Of a stretch of DNA of 64,000 nucleotides, positions 28,001-34,912 are shown one piece after another. Origin of the DNA: Bimastos eiseni (lineage: Eukaryota > Annelida > Clitellata > Crassiclitellata > Lumbricidae). Location: NCBI GenBank assembly GCA_959347315.1, contig OY365817.1, positions 5,592,231 through 5,656,230 on the forward strand. Direction: 5' to 3'. The position numbers and the translations under genes are program-made. Under the pieces are notes generated by a model, which did not search any database, was not told the DNA's origin, and saw nothing but the letters and a program-made list of their open reading frames with translations. The first letter of the stretch is position 1. Every line of letters begins with the position of its first letter.

Positions 28001-28426
28001 CTGGCAGTTTTAGGTCGTTTGTCCTCTCTGTAAGGAACTGGTGCTTTCATTTTGATAGTAATGTTACTTGTGACCTAATCTATCATTTACTTTTCTAGCC
28101 AAACAGTAACATAATATAGGTCTATGAGTCAATTAGTCAAAAATTTTTTCAAAAGATTTGGCCATTTTATTTTTAAAAATAGTGAAGTGAAGGCCTCTAA
28201 AATGCTAATTGGTCGGGACATGGCAAAGCCTTACAATATCCGGAATTGACATTATAATGTGTGCCCAGCTCCATCCCAACATTCACTAAGTAGACTGACG
28301 ATTTTACATCTTCTGCAAGACATCAGCTTTCAAATGAGAGGAGGTAGATGTGGCTTCTGATTGTACTGCTTCCAACTGATTCATTTGGTTGCACCTCCTT
28401 GTGGCCTCAGTCAGACTAATGAGCCT

Positions 28427-28465
<39 letters not shown>

Positions 28466-31400
28466 ATGGCGTTCCAGTCATTCCATTTTCTGAGTGGAGA
28501 GTGGAGTGTTGTCTTCTGCTGTAAACCTAATTCATGGCAGTGAAGCATTGACATAGCATGTCTTGTGGTGGTTCAGAAGAGTGCGTCTGTGTAAGAACCA
28601 CTCCTCCATTTTCTTCATTTTTCATCTCATTTCTTCCTTCTACTGCCCATATTTCTTCTGTCTCTCTTTGACAATCCTATAAGCATTGCAGTTCCTCTGT
28701 TTGGTCCCTAAGTTTGAAGACAATGAGCTGTATTTGGCCCTGTAAGAATATTCAGTTCATTTTCAGCCAATTGTGAATCGGAATATTGAAACTTATAATA
28801 TTATACATTATAAAAGTAAAACACTAAAAACTTATTGCTAGCGGATTAAATACTTGTGACGACCTCTGATATGCTTGCATTTCACTTTTACCTTTAACAT
28901 CAGCTCCCTCCTCCTTTGACTCATTCCTCCTTACTAACTGTTGTTTGGAATTACAGGATAACGAATGTGGGGTAACAGTTGAAGGAAATGGAGGACCTGA
29001 GCTTCAGGAGTGGCACTTTACACTCTATGATTTTGACGACCTTGGCAAAATTACAAAAGAGGTTAGAGGTCATTCACTGCTTGGACCAATCACAGTCATG
29101 ATTTGTTGATCTATTTTCTGGCTCTTTATGTAGTTTAATTGTTGGATAGTGACCTAATCAACTTCAAATCATTTGACCCTCAGACTTCAGAAACCTTAAG
29201 CAAAAGCCTGTCAAGTGTTCTGTCCATTCAACTGTTTTGGGAAATTTAGAATATTAGGGCAGTTGCAGCCATCTTACATTCTTTGTGTCATCAGTTGACC
29301 AGATAGATGCTTGACCATTCGTTGTTTGAGTGGATGGTTCAGATTCAAATTGCTTTATTTCAAAAATGATAGTTCATGAGTTCTGTTCCACTGGTTCCCT
29401 ATAGCTAGCATCTCTATGAGCTAAGTGTCTGTAGTGCACTCCAAGAAATTCAGAGGATGCTTAACTTTCAGTGGAATAGTCAGATGATGGAGGAGAGATT
29501 CCAAGGCTACAAGTGACAGGGCTTTCAGGGCAGTTAGTGTTTAGCTCTACAACTCAAAACTTACAAAAGTCTTAAATTAGTTTTTTATATTTTTTTCTAT
29601 TCTGGTAGAAATTATAAAACCGAAAAATCCGGCTTTTTGTTTTGTCACTGTAGATGTGTAAGAGATAGATCCGAGAGGGGGAGATAGATCCGAGGGGGGA
29701 GATAGATCCGAGAGGGGGAGATAGATCCGAGGAGTGAGATAGATCCGAGGGGGGAGATAGATCCGAGGGGGGAGATAGATCCGAGGGGGGAGATAGATCC
29801 GAGAGGGGGAGATAGATCCGAGAGGGGGAGATAGATCCGAGAGGGGGAGATAGATCCGAGAGGGGGAGATAGATCCGAGGGAGGGAGATAGATCCGAGGG
29901 GGGAGATAGATCCGAGAGGGGGAGATAGATCCAAGAGGGGGAGATAGATCCCAGAGGGGGAGATAGATCCGAGAGGGGGAGATAGATCCGAGAGGGGAGA
30001 TAGATCCGAGAGGGGGAGATAGATCCGAGGGGGGAGATAGATCCGAGAGGGGGAGATAGATCCGAGGGGGGAGATAGATCCGAGAGGGGGAGATAGATCC
30101 GAGGGGGGAGATAGATCCGAGAGGGGGAGATAGATCCGAGGGGGGAGATAGATCCGAGAGGGGGAGATAGATCCGAGGGGGGAGATAGATCCGAGAGGGG
30201 GAGATAGATCCGAGAGGGGGAGATAGATCCGAGGGGGGAGATAGATCCGAGAGGGGGAGATAGATCCGAGAGGGGAGATAGATCCGAGAGGGGGAGATAG
30301 ATCCGAGAGGGGGAGATAGATCCGAGAGGGGGAGATAGATCCGAGAGGGGGAGATAGATCCGAGGGGGGAGATAGATCCGAGAGGGGGAGATAGATCCGA
30401 GGGGGGAGATAGATCCGAGAGGGGGAGATAGATCCGAGGGGGGAGATAGATCCGAGAGGGGGAGATAGATCCGAGAGGGGGAGATAGATCCGAGAGGGGG
30501 AGATAGATCCGAGGGGGGAGATAGATCCGAGAGGGGGAGATAGATCCGAGAGGGGGAGATAGATCCGAGAGGGGGAGATAGATCCGAGGGGGGAGATAGA
30601 TCCGAGAGGGGGAGATAGATCCGAGAGGGGGAGATAGATCCGAGAGGGGGAGATAGATCCGAGGGGGGAGATAGATCCGAGAGGGGGAGATAGATCCGAG
30701 AGGGGGAGATAGATCCGAGAGGGGGAGATAGATCCGAGGGGGGAGATAGATCCGAGAGGGGGAGATAGATCCGAGAGGGGGAGATAGATCCGAGAGGGGG
30801 AGATAGATCCGAGGGGGGAGATAGATCCGAGAGGGGGAGATAGATCCGAGAGGGGGAGATAGATCCGAGAGGGGGAGATAGATCCGAGGGGGGAGATAGA
30901 TCCGAGAGGGGGAGATAGATCCGAGAGGGGGAGATAGATCCGAGGGGGGAGATAGATCCGAGGAGTGAGATAGATCCGAGGGAGGGAGATAGATCCGAGG
31001 GGGGAGATAGATCCGAGAGGGGGAGATAGATCCGAGAGGGGGAGATAGATCCGAGAGGGGGAGATAGATCCGAGGGGGGAGATAGATCCGAGAGGGGGAG
31101 ATAGATCCGAGGGGGGAGATAGATCCGAGAGGGGGAGATAGATCCGAGGGGGGAGATAGATCCGAGAGGGGGAGATAGATCCGAGAGGGGGAGATAGATC
31201 CGAGAGGGGGAGATAGATCCGAGAAAGGAGATAGATCCGAGAGGGGTGATAGATCCGAGCGGGGGAGATAGATCCGAGAGGGGGAGATAGATCCGAGAGG
31301 GGGAGATAGATCCGAGAGGGGGAGATAGATCCGAGAGGGGGAGATAGATCCGAGAGGTGGAGATAGATCCGAGGGGGGAGATAGATCCGAGAGGGGGAGA

Positions 31401-34400
31401 TAGATCCGAGAGGGGGAGATAGATCCGAGAGGGGGAGATAGATCCGAGAGGGCGAGATAGATCCGAGGGGGGAGATAGATCCGAGAGGGGGAGATAGATC
31501 CGAGCGGGGGAGATAGATCCGAGAGGGGAGATAGATCCGAGAGGGGGAGATAGATCCGAGAGGGGAGATAGATCCGAGCGGGGGAGATAGATCCGAGGGA
31601 GGGAGATAGATCCGAGAGGAGGAGATAGATCCGAGAGGGGGAGATAGATCCGAGGGGGGAGATAGATCCGAGGGGGAGATAGATCCGAGGGGGGGTGTTC
31701 ATGTAATAAATGCCTCTAATCATCATTAATTTAGACTTTGAAAAAATGATGTATAGGCCTACTTGAATTGAGAGGTCATTCCATTGGTTTGTTGTAGGAC
31801 ATAACTGGATTGCTAAAGTCGCTTTACGATACAGTCGGTTCAGTGATTACATTACAGCAACAGGGAACAAGGGTGTTAAAGCTTCACTTGACTGTGTCAC
31901 CTGACGAGGGGGTCAAGCACTCTGTGACCTCTGGCACCAAAGACAACAGTTGTGCTGTGCAGGAACATCAATGTGTCAAAGGCACCAAATCAGACAATTC
32001 TGCTCCTTTTCGATCAGTTACAGTGGGGGCGTTGTCCTCCACAAAGAAACCCTCTCGACCGACCAGATGTACGCTGGTGCACCATGGCTCTCCTCGCACT
32101 CCACACTACAAAACAGTGCCTGACAGACTGGTTCTTTCCAGCAGAGACAAAAGACCAGATGCCGCTTCGTCATCCGATAGGAAAGATGTCAATGAATTGC
32201 TGTTGACAAGACGACTGAGTTTCTCTGGTGCGGAAGGCATCATTGATGCTGCTGCTGCTGCTGCATTGGGTTCTGCACCTGGTACGAACGTACACAGACG
32301 GCAGCAGCAACGGCACCAGTGCAATGGAACAACGAAGAGACTATCACAGTTTGACGAAAGACAGTTGGCTCACTTGATTCAGCAGAATATGAATCTCAAT
32401 GACCAACATCAGCATCACTCAAGGCGCACAGGGTAAGCACAGCACGAAGATGACATGTTGCCTTTCTTAGGTTCACATCTGAAAGACATTTTAAAAGCAA
32501 CCTTCTCCTTGCTTAATGCCTCTCTGTAGAACCTTCTCTGAAGCAAAGCTGAGGAGTTGGATGGTTCTTAAATGAATAATTATGCCATTAACTATGCTGA
32601 TGTCTTCTATGTCTTCCTCGGTCCTCTCGCTTCTATGCTATATTGTTTAAATGAACTTCATTGACTCCATCACAAAGTTTGCATACAATTTAAAGTCGTT
32701 ATTCGAATCTTCAAGGCTCGTCGGGGTCTTGCCCCAAAATACCTGGTCGACGTAATACCTTTTGGCCTCGTTCACCTTCCTTCCACTGTCCACTACGTTG
32801 GTCCAATAGACTTGATCTGTTGGTTTCCCGTTCTAGAACTGATATATGGCTCAGTCTCGATCCTTTGCTTCAATTGGTCCTTCTCTCTGGATCGCGCTTT
32901 CTCCTTCTGTTTGCTCTACAATTGGATGGTCGCTCCTCTTCTTTCCTTGCAGGGCCTTGAAAGGTTCAACCTACTAAAGGCATTTTACCAATGCTAAAAT
33001 ATAATTAAACTACCAGAAGTTAAAATATCCTGTGACCAGAGGAAAGCATATGTATGAATGTATGTATCTAATTAAGAGGAAACTCAGTAATGAAAATGAT
33101 CATAGAAGGGAAGATGGAAGGAAACGCGTAAGAGGAAGACCGAGATGCCAGAGGGATACAGGAGGCTTAAAGAGAAGGCGCAGAGGAGAGAGGAATGGCA
33201 ACATAGAACATTTGAACCTCCTTGAAAAAGGCAGAGAACAAGAAGAAAGAAGTATGTAACTATGTCTGTTAGCCCTATGTTAGCCCCAGTCGTGACAAAT
33301 TTTTTGCTGGCATCTTGGAAAAGCTCAGAATCATGACCAAGGTAAGGGGTTTGCGCAATCTGGATGACTATAGCTGTGATCTTCCTGACCCTTCCATGCA
33401 CCCATTCCCTAACTCTACCTCCCTTATCTTCACAATCACATCCAATACCTCTGTCTACAAACCTTGGTATTACCTTGGATTCACATTTCTTCTTCTCTAG
33501 TCACATCTCCAACTTCTTGCGCTGTCCCCCATGTTCGATTTCAAAACTGCCTCAACATTACTTCTTTCATTGTGCACTGAACCTACAATTCCCTCTTCCT
33601 CAGCATCCACACAATACTAGCATCTGCAACTTAATCAAAACTCACTAGCCCTGGCCGTCACCCTAACGCCCAAGCGTCACATCACTCCTATCCTCAAATC
33701 ACTCCACTTCATGGCTAAATTACTCCAAGTTCACAAGGTCCATATGTCTTCCATGTTGTTACTCTATCACTGCATAAGATTTTCTATGTTACAGATGGCA
33801 TGAAGAGAGATGGATACATTTTAACAGTACATTCAGAGCTCCAAACAATTGGCAAACATGGCGGAGTCACACAAACTGTAGTTTGAAGTTAATACTGCTT
33901 GCAGAATCAGTTATTAATTTATGATAATTTTCATTTGATTTCAAACTGACAAACCAAAGCACGATAAAAAACATAGCATGAAAGAATGATGACAAGTTAT
34001 TACAGAAATGTAACTGTCGTCATTAAGTTATACATCAAATTTAACTAACGTGGTGTTGGTTAAATTTGATGTATAACGTAATGACGACAGTTAGCGAAAG
34101 AAGGACTAGCAAACCGTAATGTATCTTCTTTATGTGTTTTTTTTCTGTTTGAGGGGTGATTTTGCAGACACTTGTATTGTGGTTCACTGTTGTTATTACC
34201 AGACGTCTGTTGCATTCTTTTCAGACGTCACCAAAGTATATTTATGAATAAATCTCAGGCAAACAATCCATTGTCAGCGGATAGGACTTGTACAAATAGC
34301 GGTGCCAACGAATGTACAAATGAAGAATCTGCTCAGCGCAGGAACTACTATTTGGATTTAGCTGGTATAGAAAACTACACGACTTCTCAGACTCATGAGA

Positions 34401-34912
34401 TCGTTTCATCCACTCGTCCCAGTTGCAGCATCTTTAGTGCTGAGAAGGAAACGAAATCTCAGAGGAGACCAGCAAAGTGTAGGTCGAAACAGATCAACTC
34501 AGCTGTAAAAGATTCTGAACACTGCAACTCCGCCAGAACGGATGCACATGGGGCTGGCACAATTTGTGAAGAGAATGAAACGGTTTCATGCAATGTTTTT
34601 ATGACGACAGGAGGAGAAGAATCAAGAAGTCATTTTGGTTTATCACCTCCTCTCAACCATAAATTTCCTGCCACGCAGTCAAACCCAGGGCCAAACGATT
34701 TAGAGACAGTTTCATCTTCGCACTATCATCGACGCCATCGCCATCGAGAGAAGAACCAAAGCCGCGCCATGAAACAGGTGGCCGAGTGGATTGAAAAGGA
34801 ACACATCTGCCACAAGAAGAGCGAGAAACGGGTGGTCGTCGTTCAGCGACACGAACACCATCATGTTCACGAACACTTTCATCATCACTTTCACCACTGT
34901 GGCCACACTTGA
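3560..34912 (+). CDS. nkd: Naked cuticle homologue (whole gene, 8 coding exons)
   Basis: Nkd proteins bind the PDZ region of Dishevelled through their EF-hand region and antagonise canonical Wnt signalling at membranes and in the cytoplasm. Proposed coding exons are 3560-3584, 4077-4100, 4923-5008, 17045-17201, 17832-17992, 28957-29061, 31798-32432 and 34225-34912. Their junction phases agree throughout, and the total of 1881 bases encodes 626 residues. Visible hallmarks are Met-Gly with Ser6 (myristoylation signal), SPEGECF near residue 14, VTLPP at 98-102, the EF-hand loop D176-D187 after EWHFTLYDF, YYLDLAGIENYT at 439-450, and a His-rich tail at about 605-626. Vertebrate NKD proteins are about 450-470 residues, so this one is longer, mainly in exon 7. 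The start is the ATG beginning MGK, not the in-frame ATG at 2969, because a strong acceptor separates them. The exon chain is inferred from sequence only. Confidence 0.93.
4077..4100 (+). CDS. nkd: nkd coding exon 2 (SPEG micro-exon)
   Basis: A 24-base micro-exon between acceptor TCTTTCTTCATGCAG and donor GTATGC. It begins and ends in phase 1 and reads V-SKRTSPE-G when joined to its neighbours. SPEGxxF is a conserved N-terminal block of Nkd1 and Nkd2. The exon is too short to be found as an open reading frame and is recognised only through the family motif and phase. Confidence 0.88.
4923..5008 (+). CDS. nkd: nkd coding exon 3
   Basis: 86 bases between acceptor TTTGCACTCAG and donor GTGAGG, entering in phase 1 and leaving in phase 0. 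It encodes residues 17-45 (GECFLVNTN...VKDLIDVI...RDSLSE). The VKDLIDV...DSLSE stretch matches the vertebrate Nkd block that ends in a TLSE-like sequence. Confidence 0.88.
5362..6665. repeat. 27-bp diverged minisatellite
   Basis: About 48 head-to-tail copies of a unit near GACCATAGGTCAGTTAGGTC plus CACACAGT. The first five units (about 5390-5500) are nearly identical (GGTCAGTTAGTCCACATAGT plus GGGCACA); copies become more diverged to the right. The sharper left end suggests recent local expansion. Confidence 0.92.
6710..6868. repeat. TTCGGACTATTGAACC repeat cluster, copy 1
   Basis: Starts with CGATAGACCGAAGATTGCAT, followed by tandem 16-bp units of the type CTTCGGACTATCGAAC. The units partly read the same on both strands (TTCGA/TCGAA cores). 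A second cluster with the same leader and unit lies at 24270-24580, so this is a dispersed element. Confidence 0.75.
7620..8100. mobile_element. piggyBac-like MITE with TTAA duplication
   Basis: A 481-bp element flanked by TTAA at 7616-7619 and 8101-8104. Both ends begin with the inverted 14-mer CCTCCTTAGCGTTA. The right subterminal region carries further partial inverted sequence (GAGTGTGACTCGG and GAGTCATACTCGG). The interior is almost pure A and T (TATA repeats, about 7750-8010) and codes for nothing. TTAA duplication and CCT ends are hallmarks of the piggyBac superfamily; no transposase is present. Confidence 0.88.
8645..8885 (+). other. Unidentified open segment ending at a donor-like site
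   Basis: Two coding-like pieces share one frame: MFSKKNIRELESAAQ (from about 8648) and, after two in-frame stops, MKAKVSSSGNFQVKIWVESAFSQILTP and onward. The second ends at CCCAC followed by GTGAGT, a strong donor. I do not recognise the protein. It could be a decayed gene copy, an alternative exon or chance. No polypyrimidine-rich acceptor is visible upstream. Confidence 0.25.
9836..9958. repeat. (TAC)n trinucleotide array
   Basis: About 40 copies of CTA/TAC with CCACC interruptions at about 9870 and 9933. All frames through it give homopolymers, so it is treated as non-coding. Confidence 0.95.
10840..11235. repeat. Diverged ~50-bp GGGAGGG...CACTCTAATTAAA repeat
   Basis: About eight loose copies of a unit containing GAGGGAGGG, then CCACTCTAATTAAA and CCCTAGA. 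A lone copy lies at about 10365-10395. Spacing varies between about 45 and 60 bp and copies are strongly diverged. Confidence 0.7.
12588..13196. mobile_element. Possible non-autonomous DNA element with GGACAATTGCCCC ends
   Basis: The left end carries three spaced GGACAAT motifs separated by C-rich stretches (GGACAATTGCCCC at about 12629). The right end carries their reverse complements (GGGGGCAATTGTC, TTATTGTCC). The inverted arrangement suggests terminal repeats of a DNA transposon, but I could not identify a clean target-site duplication. The interior is AT-rich and non-coding. Confidence 0.5.
13205..14890 (-). mobile_element. LINE fragment with endonuclease and RT C-terminal pieces, RT core deleted
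   Basis: Read on the minus strand, 14806-14474 encodes the end of an APE-type endonuclease (...HTLDVIITPTD...SLSDHSLISF). 14138-13548 encodes the region after the RT palm (LSFKPQIAAISRACLFHLQRIRQLR, TRLDYCNSVLFGLP, LRSLHWLPVCERI), and 13500-13238 the C-terminal tail in another frame. The reverse-transcriptase palm with its YADD motif is missing between them and unrelated sequence sits at about 14140-14470. The element is dead, with stops and frameshifts. Confidence 0.85.
15650..15978. repeat. 31-bp minisatellite
   Basis: About ten tandem copies of TTGGTGAAGTTGGCTGGCCT plus TTAAGCAACTC. Copies differ mainly at CCTTTAAG versus CCTTGAAG and by a few transitions. The 31-bp unit rotates reading frame, so the open minus-strand frame across it has a 31-residue period and is not a gene. 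Confidence 0.95.
15999..16091. repeat. (CA)n microsatellite
   Basis: About 46 uninterrupted CA dinucleotides directly after the 31-bp minisatellite. Confidence 0.98.
17045..17201 (+). CDS. nkd: nkd coding exon 4
   Basis: 157 bases between acceptor CTTTACATTTGTCAG and donor GGTTAGAA. It is open in only one frame, and that is the frame predicted by exon 3 (phase 0 in, phase 1 out). It encodes residues 46-97, beginning AFVELSGNKHMQGDDF and ending in GLFDPHLFNIPLR, which runs directly into VTLPP of exon 5. The LR-VTLPP junction corresponds to the LEVALPP-type stretch of vertebrate Nkd. The acidic and polar remainder has no domain I recognise. Confidence 0.85.
17832..17992 (+). CDS. nkd: nkd coding exon 5
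   Basis: 161 bases between acceptor TGCACTGGTTGTAG and donor GTTAGAAG, phase 1 in and phase 0 out. It encodes residues 98-151, starting VTLPPLTKETDLLKLL and ending NNHGSDKAEQ. The VTLPP start matches the conserved VxLPP motif that precedes the EF-hand region in the family. The charged middle (TKEEGFRVKEEG) is poorly conserved. A 630-bp intron separates it from exon 4. Confidence 0.87.
18000..18530 (+). other. Unassigned intronic sequence in nkd intron 5
   Basis: Moderately GC-rich sequence directly after exon 5 (18010-18370) with repeated CCTAATTTGCATAG/CCAAATTTGCATAG segments (about 18240 and 18385). This suggests a diverged internal duplication. No reading frame or RNA gene is recognised. 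Confidence 0.5.
18536..19200 (-). mobile_element. LINE RT C-terminal fragment
   Basis: The minus-strand frame at 18838-18536 reads LYATPSWMGLTLASAKEHLE, FLRRAKRQGYL, NHVLHQLLPP and RPRAHNHVLPP. This is the conserved C-terminal region after the reverse-transcriptase domain in many LINE ORF2 proteins. Weaker matches continue to about 19200. Several frame breaks are present. Confidence 0.8.
19500..20720 (+). mobile_element. LINE ORF2 fragment (RT palm to C-terminus)
   Basis: FDVSSAFDWMDHSIL (from about 19555) is RT motif A. PQGSVLGPLLYLLHTADI (from about 19719) is the motif B region, in a different frame. LFVDDVQTYY (from about 19805) is the catalytic motif with FVDD in place of YADD. Downstream HWLPVPQRISYRITAF and later matches give the C-terminal domain. 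The motif A and B frames differ, so at least one frameshift lies at about 19640-19700. The 3' end near 20690 (GGGGCGCTAAGTAAATGCTC) is followed by a short ATGAATGAATT tail. Confidence 0.85.
20725..21100 (+). other. Unassigned intronic sequence
   Basis: No reading frame, repeat or RNA gene is recognised between the LINE 3' end and the 32-bp minisatellite. Confidence 0.5.
21105..21612. repeat. 32-bp minisatellite
   Basis: About 16 tandem copies of a unit near GGGAGAGGTCACTGGAAAGA plus AGGCAGTGCAGT. All three plus-strand frames stay open because the 32-bp unit has no stop codon, so the repeated peptides (WKEGSAVGEITGKKAVQ type) are artefacts. Some copies have 1-4 bp indels. Confidence 0.94.
21640..22040 (-). 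mobile_element. LINE 3' terminal fragment
   Basis: The minus-strand frame reads MLREDSLLRTVIEGKMKWRQ, TRGRPRQVLLDWL and KLKEDAQQREEWR. This is the typical C-terminus of an endonuclease/RT ORF2 protein. It ends in FEPAEEAENKKKK, with the lysine run produced by the GAA-rich 3' tail. The region upstream (to about 22040) is more diverged. Confidence 0.75.
22050..23430 (+). other. Unassigned sequence in nkd intron 5
   Basis: No coding exon is recognised. The segment 23310-23430 (TTTATAAAGCGCCTT, then CTAAGGCGCTAAACGTAGGT) looks like a LINE 3'UTR and is the host sequence into which the 23440 hAT element inserted. Confidence 0.5.
23440..24183. mobile_element. hAT-like non-autonomous element, perfect 8-bp duplication
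   Basis: The 744-bp element is flanked by GGAGACGG at 23432-23439 and 24184-24191. Its ends are inverted: TAGAGTTGTACCGAT at the left and TAGAGCTGTACTGAT (reverse complement of the right end). Subterminal regions carry many GCCGATTAT/GCCGATATC copies in opposite orientations. The middle (23640-24060) has unrelated composition and may be a nested insertion. An 8-bp duplication and TAG/CTA ends fit the hAT superfamily. Confidence 0.88.
24268..24580. repeat. TTCGGACTATTGAACC repeat cluster, copy 2, split by LINE-like sequence
   Basis: Begins with CGATAGTCCGAAGATTGCAT, matching copy 1 at 6718. After about 200 bp it continues as tandem CTTCGGACTATTGAAC units (24500-24560). The interposed piece (about 24340-24470) resembles the reverse complement of the LINE 3' region at 40760-40830, so a retrotransposon end probably inserted into the repeat. 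Confidence 0.6.
24600..25120 (-). mobile_element. LINE RT fragment
   Basis: Minus-strand frames read QIWMSSNRLSLNLDQTEFMW and, in a second frame, RDLGVLLDEDLSLEEHVSSL, CFYQLRQIRVIRRNLP and FVLTRLDYCNGVLAGLP. These are standard post-palm RT landmarks. The frame change lies near 24880. The 5' and 3' ends of the element are missing. Confidence 0.85.
25245..25670 (+). repeat. Diverged ~300-bp tandem duplication
   Basis: GCTATGCATTTGCATAGTTT followed by AGCTATTCACTCGAAACCTT (about 25240-25290) recurs as GCTTATGCATTTCCACACTT followed by AGCTATTCACTCGAAATCTT (about 25541-25582). Both copies continue with a GCTCGGGGAACA-like segment and then GGCCAAAGACCTGTCTCA/GGCCAAAAACCTGTCTCA. The copies are diverged and no complete gene is recognised. 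Confidence 0.6.
26385..26610 (-). mobile_element. Possible LINE ORF2 tail
   Basis: A minus-strand frame reads NIMQHRWLQTIIHKSPHTDK and ENWRIITGRRLAFASYWKRW, with the spacing of Trp and Arg residues seen in C-terminal tails of non-LTR ORF2 proteins. No catalytic motif is present, so the call is weak. A (CTC)n run lies just upstream at 26265-26292. Confidence 0.35.
27179..28003. mobile_element. hAT-like non-autonomous element with GAGACC repeats (copy A)
   Basis: The 825-bp element is flanked by a perfect 8-bp duplication GCAGTTTT at 27171-27178 and 28004-28011. Ends are CAGTGTTG and, inverted, CAGGGATG, matching the hAT CAGxGxTG pattern. The subterminal 100 bp at both ends consist of GAGACCAAGACC-type repeats, inverted relative to each other. 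There is no transposase. A second copy in opposite orientation lies at 50169-52123. Confidence 0.92.
28012..28956 (+). other. Unassigned intron sequence before nkd exon 6
   Basis: AT-rich intron sequence with one short (GA)n run at 28434-28462. No exon is seen until the acceptor at 28956. Confidence 0.5.
28957..29061 (+). CDS. nkd: nkd coding exon 6 (EF-hand)
   Basis: 105 bases between acceptor TTGGAATTACAG and donor GTTAGAGG, phase 0 on both sides. It encodes residues 152-186: DNECGVTVEGNGG, then ELQEWHFTLYDFDDLGKITK and E. The conserved EWxFTLYDFD motif starts the Nkd EF-hand, the region that contacts Dishevelled. The calcium-loop positions read D176, D178, L180, K182, T184, with loop position 12 (D187) in the next exon. 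L180 replaces the Asn usual in vertebrate Nkd at loop position 5. Confidence 0.95.
29062..29644 (+). other. 5' part of nkd intron 6
   Basis: Unique-looking AT-rich sequence before the G-rich minisatellite. No gene or RNA is seen. Confidence 0.5.
29650..31695. repeat. 18/19-bp G-rich minisatellite (GAGATAGATCCGAGAGGGG)
   Basis: About 110 tandem units of AGATAGATCCGAG followed by AGGGGG (19 bp) or GGGGG (18 bp). The array has higher-order order: alternating 18+19 dimers near 30010-30190, then a 75-bp unit of three 19-mers and one 18-mer repeated about seven times at roughly 30430-30945. The 693-codon minus-strand frame (SPPSRIYLPLSDL type) is an artefact with no plausible start context. Every unit puts a G4-G6 run on the nkd sense strand. 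Confidence 0.96.
31798..32432 (+). CDS. nkd: nkd coding exon 7
   Basis: 635 bases between acceptor TTGGTTTGTTGTAG and donor GGTAAGC, phase 0 in and phase 2 out. It encodes residues 187-397. It opens with DITGLLKSLYDTVGSVI, the second helix of the EF-hand, then VLKLHLTVSPDEG, matching the LRVKLTVAPDG-type strand of vertebrate Nkd. The rest is low complexity: Ser/Thr- and Arg-rich (STKKPSRPTR, LLLTRRLSFSG), a short Ala run near residue 340 and a Gln/His-rich end (LIQQNMNLNDQHQHHS). This exon accounts for most of the extra length over vertebrate Nkd. Confidence 0.95.
32440..33000 (+). mobile_element. LINE RT C-terminal fragment in nkd intron 7
   Basis: From about 32660 the plus strand reads VVIRIFKARRGLAPKYLVDV and then diverged C-terminal sequence with frame changes to about 33000. 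ARRGLAPKYL matches the conserved region after the HWLPV motif of LINE ORF2. The first 200 bp of the interval are unassigned intron. Confidence 0.65.
33360..33790 (+). mobile_element. Second LINE RT fragment in nkd intron 7
   Basis: Plus-strand pieces in several frames recall post-palm RT landmarks: SNTSVYKPWYYLGFTF, then FLRCPPCSISKLPQHYFFHC, and finally LALAVTLTPKRHITPILKSL (from about 33650). It is heavily frameshifted. Confidence 0.6.
34011..34093. repeat. Near-perfect 35-bp inverted repeat (hairpin)
   Basis: The arms 34011-34045 and 34059-34093 are reverse complements with a single mismatch and a 13-base spacer. They lie in nkd intron 7, 132 bases before the exon 8 acceptor. Transcribed RNA would form a stable 35-bp stem. 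It may be a remnant of a small palindromic transposon; no clear target duplication was found. Confidence 0.9.
34225..34912 (+). CDS. nkd: nkd coding exon 8 (C-terminal exon)
   Basis: Entered in phase 2 from acceptor TGCATTCTTTTCAG and ending at TGA 34910-34912. It encodes residues 398-626. RRNYYLDLAGIENYTT (436-451) is one of the most conserved blocks of Nkd proteins. After about 120 Ser/Thr-rich residues comes MKQVAEWIEKEH and the terminal His-rich tail QRHEHHHVHEHFHHHFHHCG, matching the histidine-rich C-terminus of vertebrate NKD1. The ATG at 34172, upstream of the acceptor, is not used. Confidence 0.95.

Noticed and set aside
29645..31726. 693-codon minus-strand frame of SPPSRIYLPLSDL repeats
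   Set aside because: It is the translation of the 18/19-bp minisatellite; length comes from absence of stops in the unit, and nkd is transcribed from the other strand.
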